Source of the DNA: an uncultured Coriobacteriia bacterium
GTDB taxonomy: Bacteria; Actinomycetota; Coriobacteriia; Coriobacteriales; QAMH01
Direction: 5' to 3'
NCBI GenBank assembly: GCA_948466335.1
Contig: CAOKAE010000004.1
Span: 65,342-129,341, forward strand
Length of the DNA: 64,000 nucleotides
Shown here in pieces: positions 25,135-33,400 of this stretch. Every line of letters starts with the position of its first letter. The first letter of the stretch is position 1. The position numbers and the translations under genes are program-made. The notes under the pieces are model-generated. The model made no database searches, was not told the DNA's origin, and worked only from the letters and a program-made list of their open reading frames with translations.

Positions 25135-26381
25135 GTTTCAACTTCACCAAGCCCACCATGCCGCGCTCCTATGCCGCACGCTCCGACGTCGGCAGCGTGC
25201 GCGAGCACAACGAGGACAGCTACCTGGTCAAGACCCCGCTCTTCGTCGTCGCCGACGGCATGGGCGGCCATGAGGCCGGAGAAGTCGCGAGCAGCATCGC
25301 CGTGACCACCATGGAGTCCCATGCTCCCAAGAGCACGAGCCCCGAGGCCTTGGCCGCGGCCGTCATCAAGGCCAACGAGGCCGTCTTGCGCGGTGCCCAG
25401 GACGGCACCGGCAAGCCGGGCATGGGCACGACGCTCACCGCCGCCTTCGTCTTCGAGGACGAGGCGACCATCGCGCAGGTGGGCGACTCGCGCGCGTATC
25501 TGCTCCATGACGGCCAGCTCCAGCGCATCACGCGCGACCACTCCCTCGTGGCCGATCTCATCGAGCAGGGACGCCTCACCGAGGCCGAGGCGCGCTTCCA
25601 TCCGCAGCGCTCGGTCATCACGCGCGCGCTCGGCAGCGACCCCTCCATGCAGCCCGACCTCTACACCCTGCATGTCGAGGAAGGCGATCGTCTGCTCCTG
25701 TGCTCCGATGGCCTGAGCTCCATGATCCCCGATGGTGACATCGAGGCCATCCTGCTCGACAATCCCGTTCCCGCCCAGGCTTGCGACGCGCTGGTCGAAG
25801 AGGCCATCATCGCCGGTGGCCTCGACAACGTCACCGTCATCGTCATCGATCCCCTGGGCGACCCGCCCACCGAGGACGAGGAGGAGGCCCCCGTCGAGGA
25901 ACGCATCGTCGGAGCTCCCGAAGATGACGAAGCCAACGCGCAAGCCATTCCCGCAACCCCCGCCGCGGCCCCCGCTGCGGCTGTCGATGCCGCGACCGCC
26001 AGCGCCCCCGCAACCGCCGCGAGGAAAGGCGGCAAGGGCGGCAAGCACCACAAGCCCAAGCGCAAGGGAAGGATGGCGCCGTTCATCTGGGCGCTCGCCT
26101 TCGTCCTCATACTCGCCGCCGCCGGGTTCGGCTTCTACGCCTTCGCGCAGAACTCCTACTTCATCATCGCCGAGAACGGCATCGTGAGCGTCTACCGCGG
26201 CCTGCCCGGCGAGTTTGCCGGCTTCTCGGTCTCGTGGCTCGAGTCGCAGGCCCCCGACATCGACGTGACCAAGCTCACGCCCATGGTGCAGGGCAACCTG
26301 AAGAGCGGCATCTCCGTCAATTCGCTCGACGAGGCAAACGAGAAGATCTCCGAATTCCGCCAGCAGACCACTAAGGGCTAG
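25131..26381 (+). CDS. pstP: PP2C-family serine/threonine phosphatase
   Basis: A 416-residue PstP-type phosphatase. The catalytic domain (about 10-245) has SDVGSVREHNEDSY, FVVADGMGGHEAGE, MGTTLTAAFV, GDSRAYL, LLLCSDGLSSM and GGLDNVTVIVI, which provide the metal-binding Asp and Gly residues. A Pro/Ala-rich linker is followed by basic residues, one transmembrane helix (about 315-337) and a short extracellular C-terminus. It should reverse phosphorylation by the two kinases of this cluster. It starts in an ATGA overlap with fhaB and ends three bases before the SEDS-transpeptidase start. Confidence 0.93.
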   Translation: MSFNFTKPTMPRSYAARSDVGSVREHNEDSYLVKTPLFVVADGMGGHEAGEVASSIAVTTMESHAPKSTSPEALAAAVIKANEAVLRGAQDGTGKPGMGTTLTAAFVFEDEATIAQVGDSRAYLLHDGQLQRITRDHSLVADLIEQGRLTEAEARFHPQRSVITRALGSDPSMQPDLYTLHVEEGDRLLLCSDGLSSMIPDGDIEAILLDNPVPAQACDALVEEAIIAGGLDNVTVIVIDPLGDPPTEDEEEAPVEERIVGAPEDDEANAQAIPATPAAAPAAAVDAATASAPATAARKGGKGGKHHKPKRKGRMAPFIWALAFVLILAAAGFGFYAFAQNSYFIIAENGIVSVYRGLPGEFAGFSVSWLESQAPDIDVTKLTPMVQGNLKSGISVNSLDEANEKISEFRQQTTKG

Positions 26382-26383
26382 AC

Positions 26384-29155
26384 GTGCGCTCACGCCGGAC
26401 CACAGAGCTATGGCTCCTCATAGCGGCAACGCCCGTATTGTTGCTGCTGTTCCTCATGCTGCTCGTCAACGCGAACACGCCGTTGACGTTCAACTCCTTC
26501 GCCGTGCCCATCGCGCTGGTCGTGAGCTTCTTCGTCGCGCACCTGGCCCTGCGCCGCTTCGCCCCCAACGCCGACCCGGCCCTGCTGCCCATCGCGTTTC
26601 TGCTCTGCGGCATCGGCATCTGCTTCGTCTTGCGCCTGGCGCCCGATAGCGCAGGACGGCAGATCATCTGGCTCTTCGCCGGCATCGCGCTCATGGTCGC
26701 GACCATCATCCTCGTGCCGAGCGTCGAGCGCCTGGGACGCTTCAAGTACACCTGCCTGCTCTTCGGCCTCATCCTGCTGCTCTTGCCCGTCGTACCGTTC
26801 ATCGGCGCCGAGTACAACGGCTCGCGCATCTGGCTGTCGATCTTCGGGCTCTCGTTCCAACCGGGAGAGATCGCGAAGATCCTCATCGTCTTGTTCCTCG
26901 CCGCGTACCTCGCCGACAACCGCGAGCTGCTGAGCGTCCTGCGCCGCAGCCGCTCCGGCCTCAAGTACCCGGACTTCCGCGCGCTCATCCCCCTGCTCGC
27001 CATGTGGATCGTCGCCATGCTCATCGTCATCCTCGAGCGTGATCTCGGCAGCGCCCTGCTGTTCTTCGGCATCTTCCTCGTGATGATCTACGTCTGCACC
27101 GGTAGGCTGTCCTACGTCATCATCGGCGTCGCGCTTGTCGCCATCGGCGGCGTGGCCCTCTACACGCTGTTCCCCCACGTGCAGACGCGTATCGCCATCT
27201 GGCTCGACCCCTTCGCCGACGCGAGCGGTTCGGGCTACCAGCTCGTGCAGTCGCTGTATTCGCTGGCAGACGGCGGGCTCTTTGGCTGCGGCATCGGCCG
27301 TGGCATGCCCACCCTCATCCCCGAGGTGCACAGTGACTTCATCTTCTCGGCCATCGCCGAGGAAATGGGCCTGCTCGGCGCGTCGGGCGTCATTTTCCTG
27401 TTCATGCTCTTCGCCGTGCGCGGCTTCTTGACCGCGGCGCGCGCCAAGTCCGACATGGCCGCCTTCACGGCCGTCGGCCTCACCACCTCCATTTGCCTGC
27501 AGGCCTTCATCATCATCGGCGGCGTCACGGGGTTCATCCCGCTCACGGGCCTCACGCTGCCCTTCATGAGCCAGGGCGGCTCGTCGCTGCTGTCGAGCTT
27601 CATCATCGTCGGCCTGCTGCTGTGCGCCGGTAACGAGGGCACGGGCCTGCAGACCGAGATGACGAGCACCACCACGATCAAGACGCCGGGCGAGACGGGC
27701 GTGCTGGGTCGTACCGCGCTGGGCAAGCGCCTCACCAGGCTCATCACCGTCTTCGCGCTGCTCTTCGCCGCGCTCATCGCCAACCTCACCTTCGTGCAGA
27801 TCGTCCAGGCCGACGACCTGCAGAACCGCAGCGGCAACAACCACACGCTGCAGCGCATCGCCGAGCAGCAGCGCGGCGCCATCGTCACCTCCGACAACGT
27901 CGTGCTCGCCGAGTCCATCCCGCAGGCCAACGGCGTCTACGAACGCGTCTACCCGCAGGGATCGCTCGCGGCCCACGTCGTGGGCTACACCTCGCAGCGC
28001 TTCGGCAGCACCGGCGTCGAGAACACCATGGGTTCGACGCTCGTGGGCGAGGAGCACTTCGAGACGATTGGCGACGCCATCCGCGCCTACGCCGGCGAGA
28101 AACCCCAAGGTAACGACGTGGTGCTCACCATCAACTCGAAGATCCAGCACACGGCCGAAGGCGTGCTCTACGGCCAGAAGGGCGCCTGCGTCGTGCTCGA
28201 CACCGCAACGGGCGCCGTGCTCGCCGAGGCGTCCACGCCCACCTACGACAGCAACAACGTCGAGAGCATCCTGACCGGATCGTCGCTGAGTACGGACGGC
28301 GCGCTCGTCAACCGCGCGACGCAGACCCTCTACGCGCCCGGCTCGACCTTCAAAATCGTCACGCTCGGTGCCGCGCTCGACACGGGCACGGTCACACCCG
28401 ACACGGTCTACAGCGCACCGAGCTCCCTCGACATCGGCAACGCCCCCATCACCAACTACAAGAACCACGCCTACGGTCGCGTCACCGTGGCCGAAGCCAC
28501 CGCGCTGTCGGCCAACACGGCCTTCGCGCAGATCGCCGACGAGCTCGGGGCCAAGAACCTCGTCTCCTACGCCGAGAAGTTCGGCTTCAACAGCGACAAG
28601 GTCGCACTCGACTTCAACCTCGTCACCTCGCTCATGCCCGATCCCAACGAGATGACTCGCTGGGAGACCGCCTGGGCCGGCGACGGCCAGCCCGTCGGCG
28701 AACACGAGAGCCCGGCCGGCCCCCAGGCCACGGTCATGGAGATGGCCGTCTGCATGGCGGCGATCGCGAACAACGGCGTGGCGCTGCATCCCTACGTCAT
28801 CTCCAAGGTGGTCTCGCCCTCCGGCTCGACGACCTTCGAGACCAAGCCGCAGATTATGGGCCAGGCGCTCTCCGAGAAGACCGCCAAGACCGAGCAGGAA
28901 ATCCTCGCCGGCGTCGTGGCCCATGGCACGGGTACGCAGGCTCGCGTTGACGGCGCCGACGTCATCGGCAAGACGGGCACGGCCGAGACAGGCAAGGAGA
29001 TTTCCGATGCCTGGTTCGTCGGCACGGCGCAGGCCAATGGCCGCAGCGTGACCGTGGCCATCGTCATCGAGGAAGGCGACAGCGGCGGCGATGTCGCGGC
29101 GCCCAAGGCCGCGACCGTGTTCCTGTCGGCGCTGAGGGAACTGGGGGCGCTCTAG
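26384..29155 (+). CDS. SEDS glycosyltransferase (FtsW/RodA) fused to class B penicillin-binding transpeptidase
   Basis: A single 923-residue chain. Residues 1-430 are a FtsW/RodA-type polytopic SEDS domain: GSRIWLSIFGLSFQPGEIAK, ERDLGSALLFF, PEVHSDFIFSAIAEEMGLLG and FMSQGGSS. Residues 445-923 begin with one more helix, then the bPBP transpeptidase with APGSTFK (catalytic Ser, SxxK), SANTAF (SxN) and GKTGTAE (KTG). Most actinobacteria encode these as adjacent genes (rodA, pbpA); here no stop or frameshift separates them. It would polymerise and cross-link peptidoglycan in one molecule. GTG is the annotated start, three bases after the phosphatase stop; it is the fifth gene of the kinase/FHA operon. 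Confidence 0.93.
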   Translation: MRSRRTTELWLLIAATPVLLLLFLMLLVNANTPLTFNSFAVPIALVVSFFVAHLALRRFAPNADPALLPIAFLLCGIGICFVLRLAPDSAGRQIIWLFAGIALMVATIILVPSVERLGRFKYTCLLFGLILLLLPVVPFIGAEYNGSRIWLSIFGLSFQPGEIAKILIVLFLAAYLADNRELLSVLRRSRSGLKYPDFRALIPLLAMWIVAMLIVILERDLGSALLFFGIFLVMIYVCTGRLSYVIIGVALVAIGGVALYTLFPHVQTRIAIWLDPFADASGSGYQLVQSLYSLADGGLFGCGIGRGMPTLIPEVHSDFIFSAIAEEMGLLGASGVIFLFMLFAVRGFLTAARAKSDMAAFTAVGLTTSICLQAFIIIGGVTGFIPLTGLTLPFMSQGGSSLLSSFIIVGLLLCAGNEGTGLQTEMTSTTTIKTPGETGVLGRTALGKRLTRLITVFALLFAALIANLTFVQIVQADDLQNRSGNNHTLQRIAEQQRGAIVTSDNVVLAESIPQANGVYERVYPQGSLAAHVVGYTSQRFGSTGVENTMGSTLVGEEHFETIGDAIRAYAGEKPQGNDVVLTINSKIQHTAEGVLYGQKGACVVLDTATGAVLAEASTPTYDSNNVESILTGSSLSTDGALVNRATQTLYAPGSTFKIVTLGAALDTGTVTPDTVYSAPSSLDIGNAPITNYKNHAYGRVTVAEATALSANTAFAQIADELGAKNLVSYAEKFGFNSDKVALDFNLVTSLMPDPNEMTRWETAWAGDGQPVGEHESPAGPQATVMEMAVCMAAIANNGVALHPYVISKVVSPSGSTTFETKPQIMGQALSEKTAKTEQEILAGVVAHGTGTQARVDGADVIGKTGTAETGKEISDAWFVGTAQANGRSVTVAIVIEEGDSGGDVAAPKAATVFLSALRELGAL

Positions 29156-29272
29156 ATATGCAGTCAAGGCGCTTTTTTCGACATTATGCAGATACGGCAT
29201 CATCTAGATTGGTAGAATGCCTGATGGTATGCGAAGCTTGCATTCGCATCACAAGCGACAGGGAGTGTAAAC

Positions 29273-31081
29273 GTGGTTAATCGGACACTGGGGAACCGCT
29301 ATCAAGTTACCGAGAAAATCGGCATGGGCGGCATGGCCGAGGTCTACAAGGCCACCGATTCGACGCTTGGTAGAACTGTCGCCGTCAAGGTGATGCTTCC
29401 GCAATATGCCTCGGACCCCAACTTCGCCGCGCGTTTCAGGCAGGAGGCGCAAGCTGCCGCCAACCTGAGCAGCCCCTACATCGTCAACATCTACGACTGG
29501 GGCCGTGACGGTGACTCCTACTACATCGTCATGGAATACGTGCGCGGCACCGACCTCAAGACCGCCATCCAGCAACGCGGCAACATCCACCCGCGCAAGG
29601 TGGCCGAAATTGGCTCGCAGGTGTGCTCGGCGCTCTCCGTCGCCCACGGCTACGACATCATCCATCGGGACATCAAGTCCGCCAACATCATGGTGCAAGG
29701 CGACGGCAACGTGAAGGTCATGGACTTCGGCATCGCGCAGGCCGGGCATCCCGGCATGACGCAGGACTCATCGGTCCTGGGCACCGCGCACTACGTGAGC
29801 CCCGAGCAGGCACAGGGCAAGAAGCTCACGCCCGCCAGCGACCTCTACTCGCTCGGCATCGTGCTCTACGAGGCCGCAACCGGGCAGTTGCCCTTCGACG
29901 GCCCCGATGTCGTCTCGGTCGCCATGAAGCAGGTGAGCGACCTGCCCGTCCCGCCGCGACAGCTCAACCCCAACATCGACCCGCAGTTCGAGGCCATCAT
30001 CATGACGGCGCTCGAGAAGAACCCGGACGACCGCTTCGCCACCGCCAAGGAAATGCAGCGTGCCATCGACGACTACCTGTCCGGCCGCTCGTCGGCCGAG
30101 ACCCAGGTGCTCAACCACGGCTATGCTGCCGCGGGCGCCGGCGCCTACGGCGTCGACCAGACCACGGTCATGCCCACGCCGGGGCAGACCACCATCATGC
30201 CCGGCGGCGGCAGGCAAGGCGGCATGCAGCCACAGCAGCGCAACAACACGGCGCGCAACATCATCATCGCCCTCGTCGCCATCGTCCTCATCGCCGGCAT
30301 CGGCTTCTTCGTGGCAAACGCAGCCGGCCTCTTTGGCGGCGGCTCGGCCACGGTGCCCAACGTTCAGGGCCAGACCGAGCAGGAAGCGCGCCGGTCGTTG
30401 ACCAACGCCGGTCTCAAGGTCGGCAAGATCAAGCTCGACATCAGCGAAACCGTCGAGAAGGGCAAGGTCATCAGCCAGAATCCCACGCCCAACAGCCACG
30501 TCGAGCCGGGCACGGCCGTCGACCTCGTAATCTCGTCGGGCAAGACGAGCAGCGAACTCGTGACGGTGCCCAACCTCAAGGGGCTCACGGCATCAGAGGC
30601 CGAGCAGCAGCTCGCCGCGCTGGGACTCGTGGGCGAATCCAAGCAGGATAGCAGCGACACCGTCGAAGCCGGCAAGGTTTGCGAGCAGGATCCGGCTGTC
30701 AATTCGCAGGTCGAGGCTGGCTCCAAGGTCACCTATACGGTGTCCACCGGCAAGAAGAAGGAAAACGTCCTCGTGCCGAGCGTGCTGGGCATCGGCGAGG
30801 TTGACGCCGTCTCGACCCTCGAGGGCCGCGGGCTCTCCGTCTCGGTCGACTACGAGTCATCCACCAGCGCCAGCCAGGGCGAGGTCATCAGGCAAAGCAT
30901 CTCCGGCGGCACGGAGGTCGCCAAGGGCTCGAGCATCACGATCACCGTCGCGGTCTCGCCCTACCCCTCCGAGCCCACGACCCCCGACACGCCGGGTGGC
31001 GACGGCGAGGGTAATACCGGCGGTGACACCACCGGCGGCGACGCGAGCGGCGGGGGCGAAGGGGACTCAGCCACCTCCTAG
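29273..31081 (+). CDS. pknB: PknB-type PASTA serine/threonine kinase
   Basis: A 602-residue sensor kinase. Kinase domain residues 8-275 have GMGGMAEVYKA, VAVKVM, HRDIKSANIMV, DFGIAQ and HYVSPEQA, all catalytic residues present. A Gln/Gly-rich linker and one transmembrane helix (about 325-347) follow, then three extracellular PASTA repeats starting near TVPNVQGQTEQEA, TVPNLKGLTASEA and VPSVLGIGEVDA, and a Thr/Gly-rich tail. PASTA domains bind muropeptides or lipid II and control growth and division. Start is GTG with AGGGAG about seven bases upstream. It is separated from the SEDS fusion by 117 bases and probably has its own promoter there. Confidence 0.95.
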   Translation: MVNRTLGNRYQVTEKIGMGGMAEVYKATDSTLGRTVAVKVMLPQYASDPNFAARFRQEAQAAANLSSPYIVNIYDWGRDGDSYYIVMEYVRGTDLKTAIQQRGNIHPRKVAEIGSQVCSALSVAHGYDIIHRDIKSANIMVQGDGNVKVMDFGIAQAGHPGMTQDSSVLGTAHYVSPEQAQGKKLTPASDLYSLGIVLYEAATGQLPFDGPDVVSVAMKQVSDLPVPPRQLNPNIDPQFEAIIMTALEKNPDDRFATAKEMQRAIDDYLSGRSSAETQVLNHGYAAAGAGAYGVDQTTVMPTPGQTTIMPGGGRQGGMQPQQRNNTARNIIIALVAIVLIAGIGFFVANAAGLFGGGSATVPNVQGQTEQEARRSLTNAGLKVGKIKLDISETVEKGKVISQNPTPNSHVEPGTAVDLVISSGKTSSELVTVPNLKGLTASEAEQQLAALGLVGESKQDSSDTVEAGKVCEQDPAVNSQVEAGSKVTYTVSTGKKKENVLVPSVLGIGEVDAVSTLEGRGLSVSVDYESSTSASQGEVIRQSISGGTEVAKGSSITITVAVSPYPSEPTTPDTPGGDGEGNTGGDTTGGDASGGGEGDSATS

Positions 31082-31111
31082 CGCCGAAACGCGCAACATC
31101 CCACAACGAGA

Positions 31112-31135
31112 GAAGCCGCCTCACGGGGCGGCTTC
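31112..31135 (+). terminator. Terminator of pknB
   Basis: GAAGCCGCC and GGCGGCTTC form a nine-pair stem with loop TCACGG-like bases, followed by TT and a pyrimidine-rich stretch, 30 bases past the pknB stop. Confidence 0.8.
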
Positions 31136-31179
31136 TTCATCTCTCGTACTTTCACGTGTCTTGTGCTGCTGACCCGCGG

Positions 31180-31216
31180 AATAAGACAAAAGGTGCCAGG
31201 CGCCTTTTGTCTGGTT
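31180..31216. repeat. GACAAA palindrome, divergent subtype (copy II)
   Basis: AGACAAAAGGTGCC and GGCGCCTTTTGTCT pair with a short loop between convergent pknB and the ModE-like gene. Sequence outside the arms (ATA before, GGTT after) matches the reverse complement of the element at 2750-2785. Confidence 0.75.
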
Positions 31217-31218
31217 GG

Positions 31219-31569
31219 CTAGAAGTCCTTGAAGGTCTCGCGGAAGACCTTGTCGGCGTAGGCCTCGACCTTCTTGTCGTAGACATCGTAGAGCTTGAGG
31301 AATTCCTCGCCATCCTCGGTGAGCTTGGAGCCACGGGCGCCGTAGCGCTCGATGAGCTGGAAGCCCAGGCCTTCCTCGACCTTCTTGATCATGCTCCACG
31401 CCTTGCTGTAGGCCATGTGGATGTTCTTGGCCGTCTTGTTCAACGAGCCGTTCTCTTCGATACCGTGAAGTAGGGTCGCAGCGCCCTTGCCAAACGTCGG
31501 TCCCTTGCGGTCCTCGGTGGCGCTGACCATGAGCTTGACTTGCGCATGCAGATTTTTCTTATCGGCCAT
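31219..31569 (-). CDS. Stand-alone ModE-type winged-helix DNA-binding protein
   Basis: The 116-residue protein matches the ModE N-terminal DNA-binding domain: FGKGAATLLHGIEENGSLNK, then MAYSKAWSMIKKVEE, FQLIERYGARGSKLTEDGEEFL. Full-length ModE has C-terminal molybdate-binding TOBE domains; here they are missing, so the protein is either a constitutive DNA-binding unit or pairs with a separate molybdate sensor. With four molybdoenzyme genes in the window, control of molybdenum cofactor or molybdoenzyme expression is a reasonable guess, not shown. Its upstream gap (31570-31735) contains no further ORF. Confidence 0.85.
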   Translation of the reverse strand: MADKKNLHAQVKLMVSATEDRKGPTFGKGAATLLHGIEENGSLNKTAKNIHMAYSKAWSMIKKVEEGLGFQLIERYGARGSKLTEDGEEFLKLYDVYDKKVEAYADKVFRETFKDF

Positions 31570-31735
31570 GATGAATCCTCTCGGTTAAATGTCCTGTAGA
31601 TTCGCACTGACGAGTTGCCCGATAAATACCTTTAACGCTATCTACATGCATAACAAGATTTTTATCGGATATCAAGATTAAGCTGAGAAAAGGCTATTTG
31701 CGGTGGCGAACGGTAAACCTCTCGTGCACTCGTGT

Positions 31736-33274
31736 TTATCCTATGAAGTCGGTGACCGCGTCCTCGATTGCCGTCGTGTCCCCGTCGATCACGGCGGTGA
31801 ACCGGATGGCCTTGTCGTCGAGCTCGTCGAGCTGCGGGGGCACGGGGCACACGCGCGTCATCTCGTAGACCTTGCGGTTGAGCTGCACGTCGGTGAGGTC
31901 GCGCACCTCGGCGGGAAGCTGCTCGTCCGGTGCGATGCCGGCAAGGCCGCGGTACACGTTGGCGCCGAACTTGGCCCAGTTGGCCGTGGACGCGACGAGC
32001 ATGGGGTTGTCGCCCTTGTGCTGCTCGGCGACCTTCCACGCGACGGCCGTATGGGGATCGAGCAGATAGTCATGGTGCTCGAACACGTCGCGAATGGTCT
32101 GCAGGCAGGCTTCGCTATCGACCGAACCCGCACGGTAGTTCTCCCTGAGCGCGGCGAAGGTCGTCTCGTCGAGCTCGAAGCGACGCTTTTCGCGCAGGTC
32201 ATCCATCCACGTGCGGATGGAGGCGGCATCGCGGCCCGTGAGCTCGAAGAGCTGGCGCTCGAGGTTGCTCGAGACGAGGATGTCCATGGACGGCGATGGG
32301 GTGAGCACGAACGGACGGTCGCTGATGTCGTAGACACCCGTCTCGATGAAGTCGGCGAGCACGCGGTTGGTGTTGCTCGCGCAGACGATATGGTCGATGG
32401 GCACGCCAATCTGCTTGGCATACCAGCAGGCCAGGATGTTGCCGAAGTTACCGGTGGGAACCGTCACGTCAATGGGGTCGCCAGCGGTGACGATGCCGTC
32501 TCTGACCATGGTGGCATAGGCGCTCACGTAATACACGACCTGCGGCAGCAGCCTGCCCCAGTTGATCGAATTTGCCGAGGACAGGGCGATGTTGTGCTCG
32601 TCGAGCAGTTGCTCGTTGAAGCTCGCGTCATCGAACATGCGCTTGACGCTCGTCTGGCAATCGTCGAAGTTTCCGCGCACGCCGTACACGCAGACGTTGT
32701 CGCCCTCCTGGGTTGCCATCTGCTTGAACTGGATGTCGCTCACGCCGCCATCGGGATAGAACACGACGATGGAGATATGATCGCGGTCGGCAAAGCCCTG
32801 CAGGGCCGCCTTGCCGGTATCGCCGCTCGTGGCCACGGCGATGAGGTAGTCGTTGCTTGCACCGCCCGCGCTGCGGCGCTTGTCGACGCAGGCCGAGAAG
32901 AAGACCGGCAGGCACTGCAGCGCCATGTCCTTGAAGGCGCAGGTGGGGCCATGCCACAGCTCGAGCACGTGCATGCCATCGGCCACGGTGACGACCGGGC
33001 AGATATCGGGCGTGTCGAAGTTTTCGCCATAGGCGCGGCCCATGAGCTCGTCGACCTCCGCGTCGTCGAAATCGATGCCGAAGCGCTTGTAGACGAAGGC
33101 CGCGCGTTCGGCATAGGGCATGGCCGCGAGCGCGACGATCTCGTCGAGCGTCATCGTGGGAACCTGTTCGGGCACGAACAAGCCACCGCCCGAGGCGATT
33201 CCCTTGAGAAGCGCCTCACTGAAGGTCAGGGGGTCATGCGTATTGCCACGCGTGTCGATATAGCGGATTTCCAT
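31736..33274 (-). CDS. thrC: Threonine synthase
   Basis: A 512-residue PLP enzyme converting O-phosphohomoserine to threonine. It begins with the typical RYIDTRGN and has GGLFVPEQVP, HGPTCAFKDMALQ with the PLP-binding Lys, ATSGDTGKAAL, QMATQEGDNV, NSINWGRLLPQVVYY and VPTGNFGNILA. Length fits the longer class of threonine synthases. ATG 33274 is chosen because the protein family starts there; a longer frame upstream overlaps the divergent iorA gene. The 126-base gap to iorA carries the divergent promoters. Confidence 0.95.
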   Translation of the reverse strand: MEIRYIDTRGNTHDPLTFSEALLKGIASGGGLFVPEQVPTMTLDEIVALAAMPYAERAAFVYKRFGIDFDDAEVDELMGRAYGENFDTPDICPVVTVADGMHVLELWHGPTCAFKDMALQCLPVFFSACVDKRRSAGGASNDYLIAVATSGDTGKAALQGFADRDHISIVVFYPDGGVSDIQFKQMATQEGDNVCVYGVRGNFDDCQTSVKRMFDDASFNEQLLDEHNIALSSANSINWGRLLPQVVYYVSAYATMVRDGIVTAGDPIDVTVPTGNFGNILACWYAKQIGVPIDHIVCASNTNRVLADFIETGVYDISDRPFVLTPSPSMDILVSSNLERQLFELTGRDAASIRTWMDDLREKRRFELDETTFAALRENYRAGSVDSEACLQTIRDVFEHHDYLLDPHTAVAWKVAEQHKGDNPMLVASTANWAKFGANVYRGLAGIAPDEQLPAEVRDLTDVQLNRKVYEMTRVCPVPPQLDELDDKAIRFTAVIDGDTTAIEDAVTDFIG

Positions 33275-33400
33275 GCAAAGCTCCAAGATAAGGTGAACGT
33301 GGAAGAGATGGTACCATGTATCGCACTGCGCCGAGCCCATGACTCGGCACGCGAACGCCAACGAGAAGCCTGCAGGACAGGCGCGGACGAGGGAGCTGAC

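Noticed and set aside
26408-29203. A 931-codon open frame antisense to the SEDS-transpeptidase fusion
   Set aside because: The sense strand has complete catalytic motifs; the antisense product is charged low-complexity.
31703-33400. A 566-codon N-terminal extension of iorA running antisense through thrC
   Set aside because: IorA homology begins at the ATG at 33401 with a good Shine-Dalgarno; the extension is the antisense of threonine synthase.
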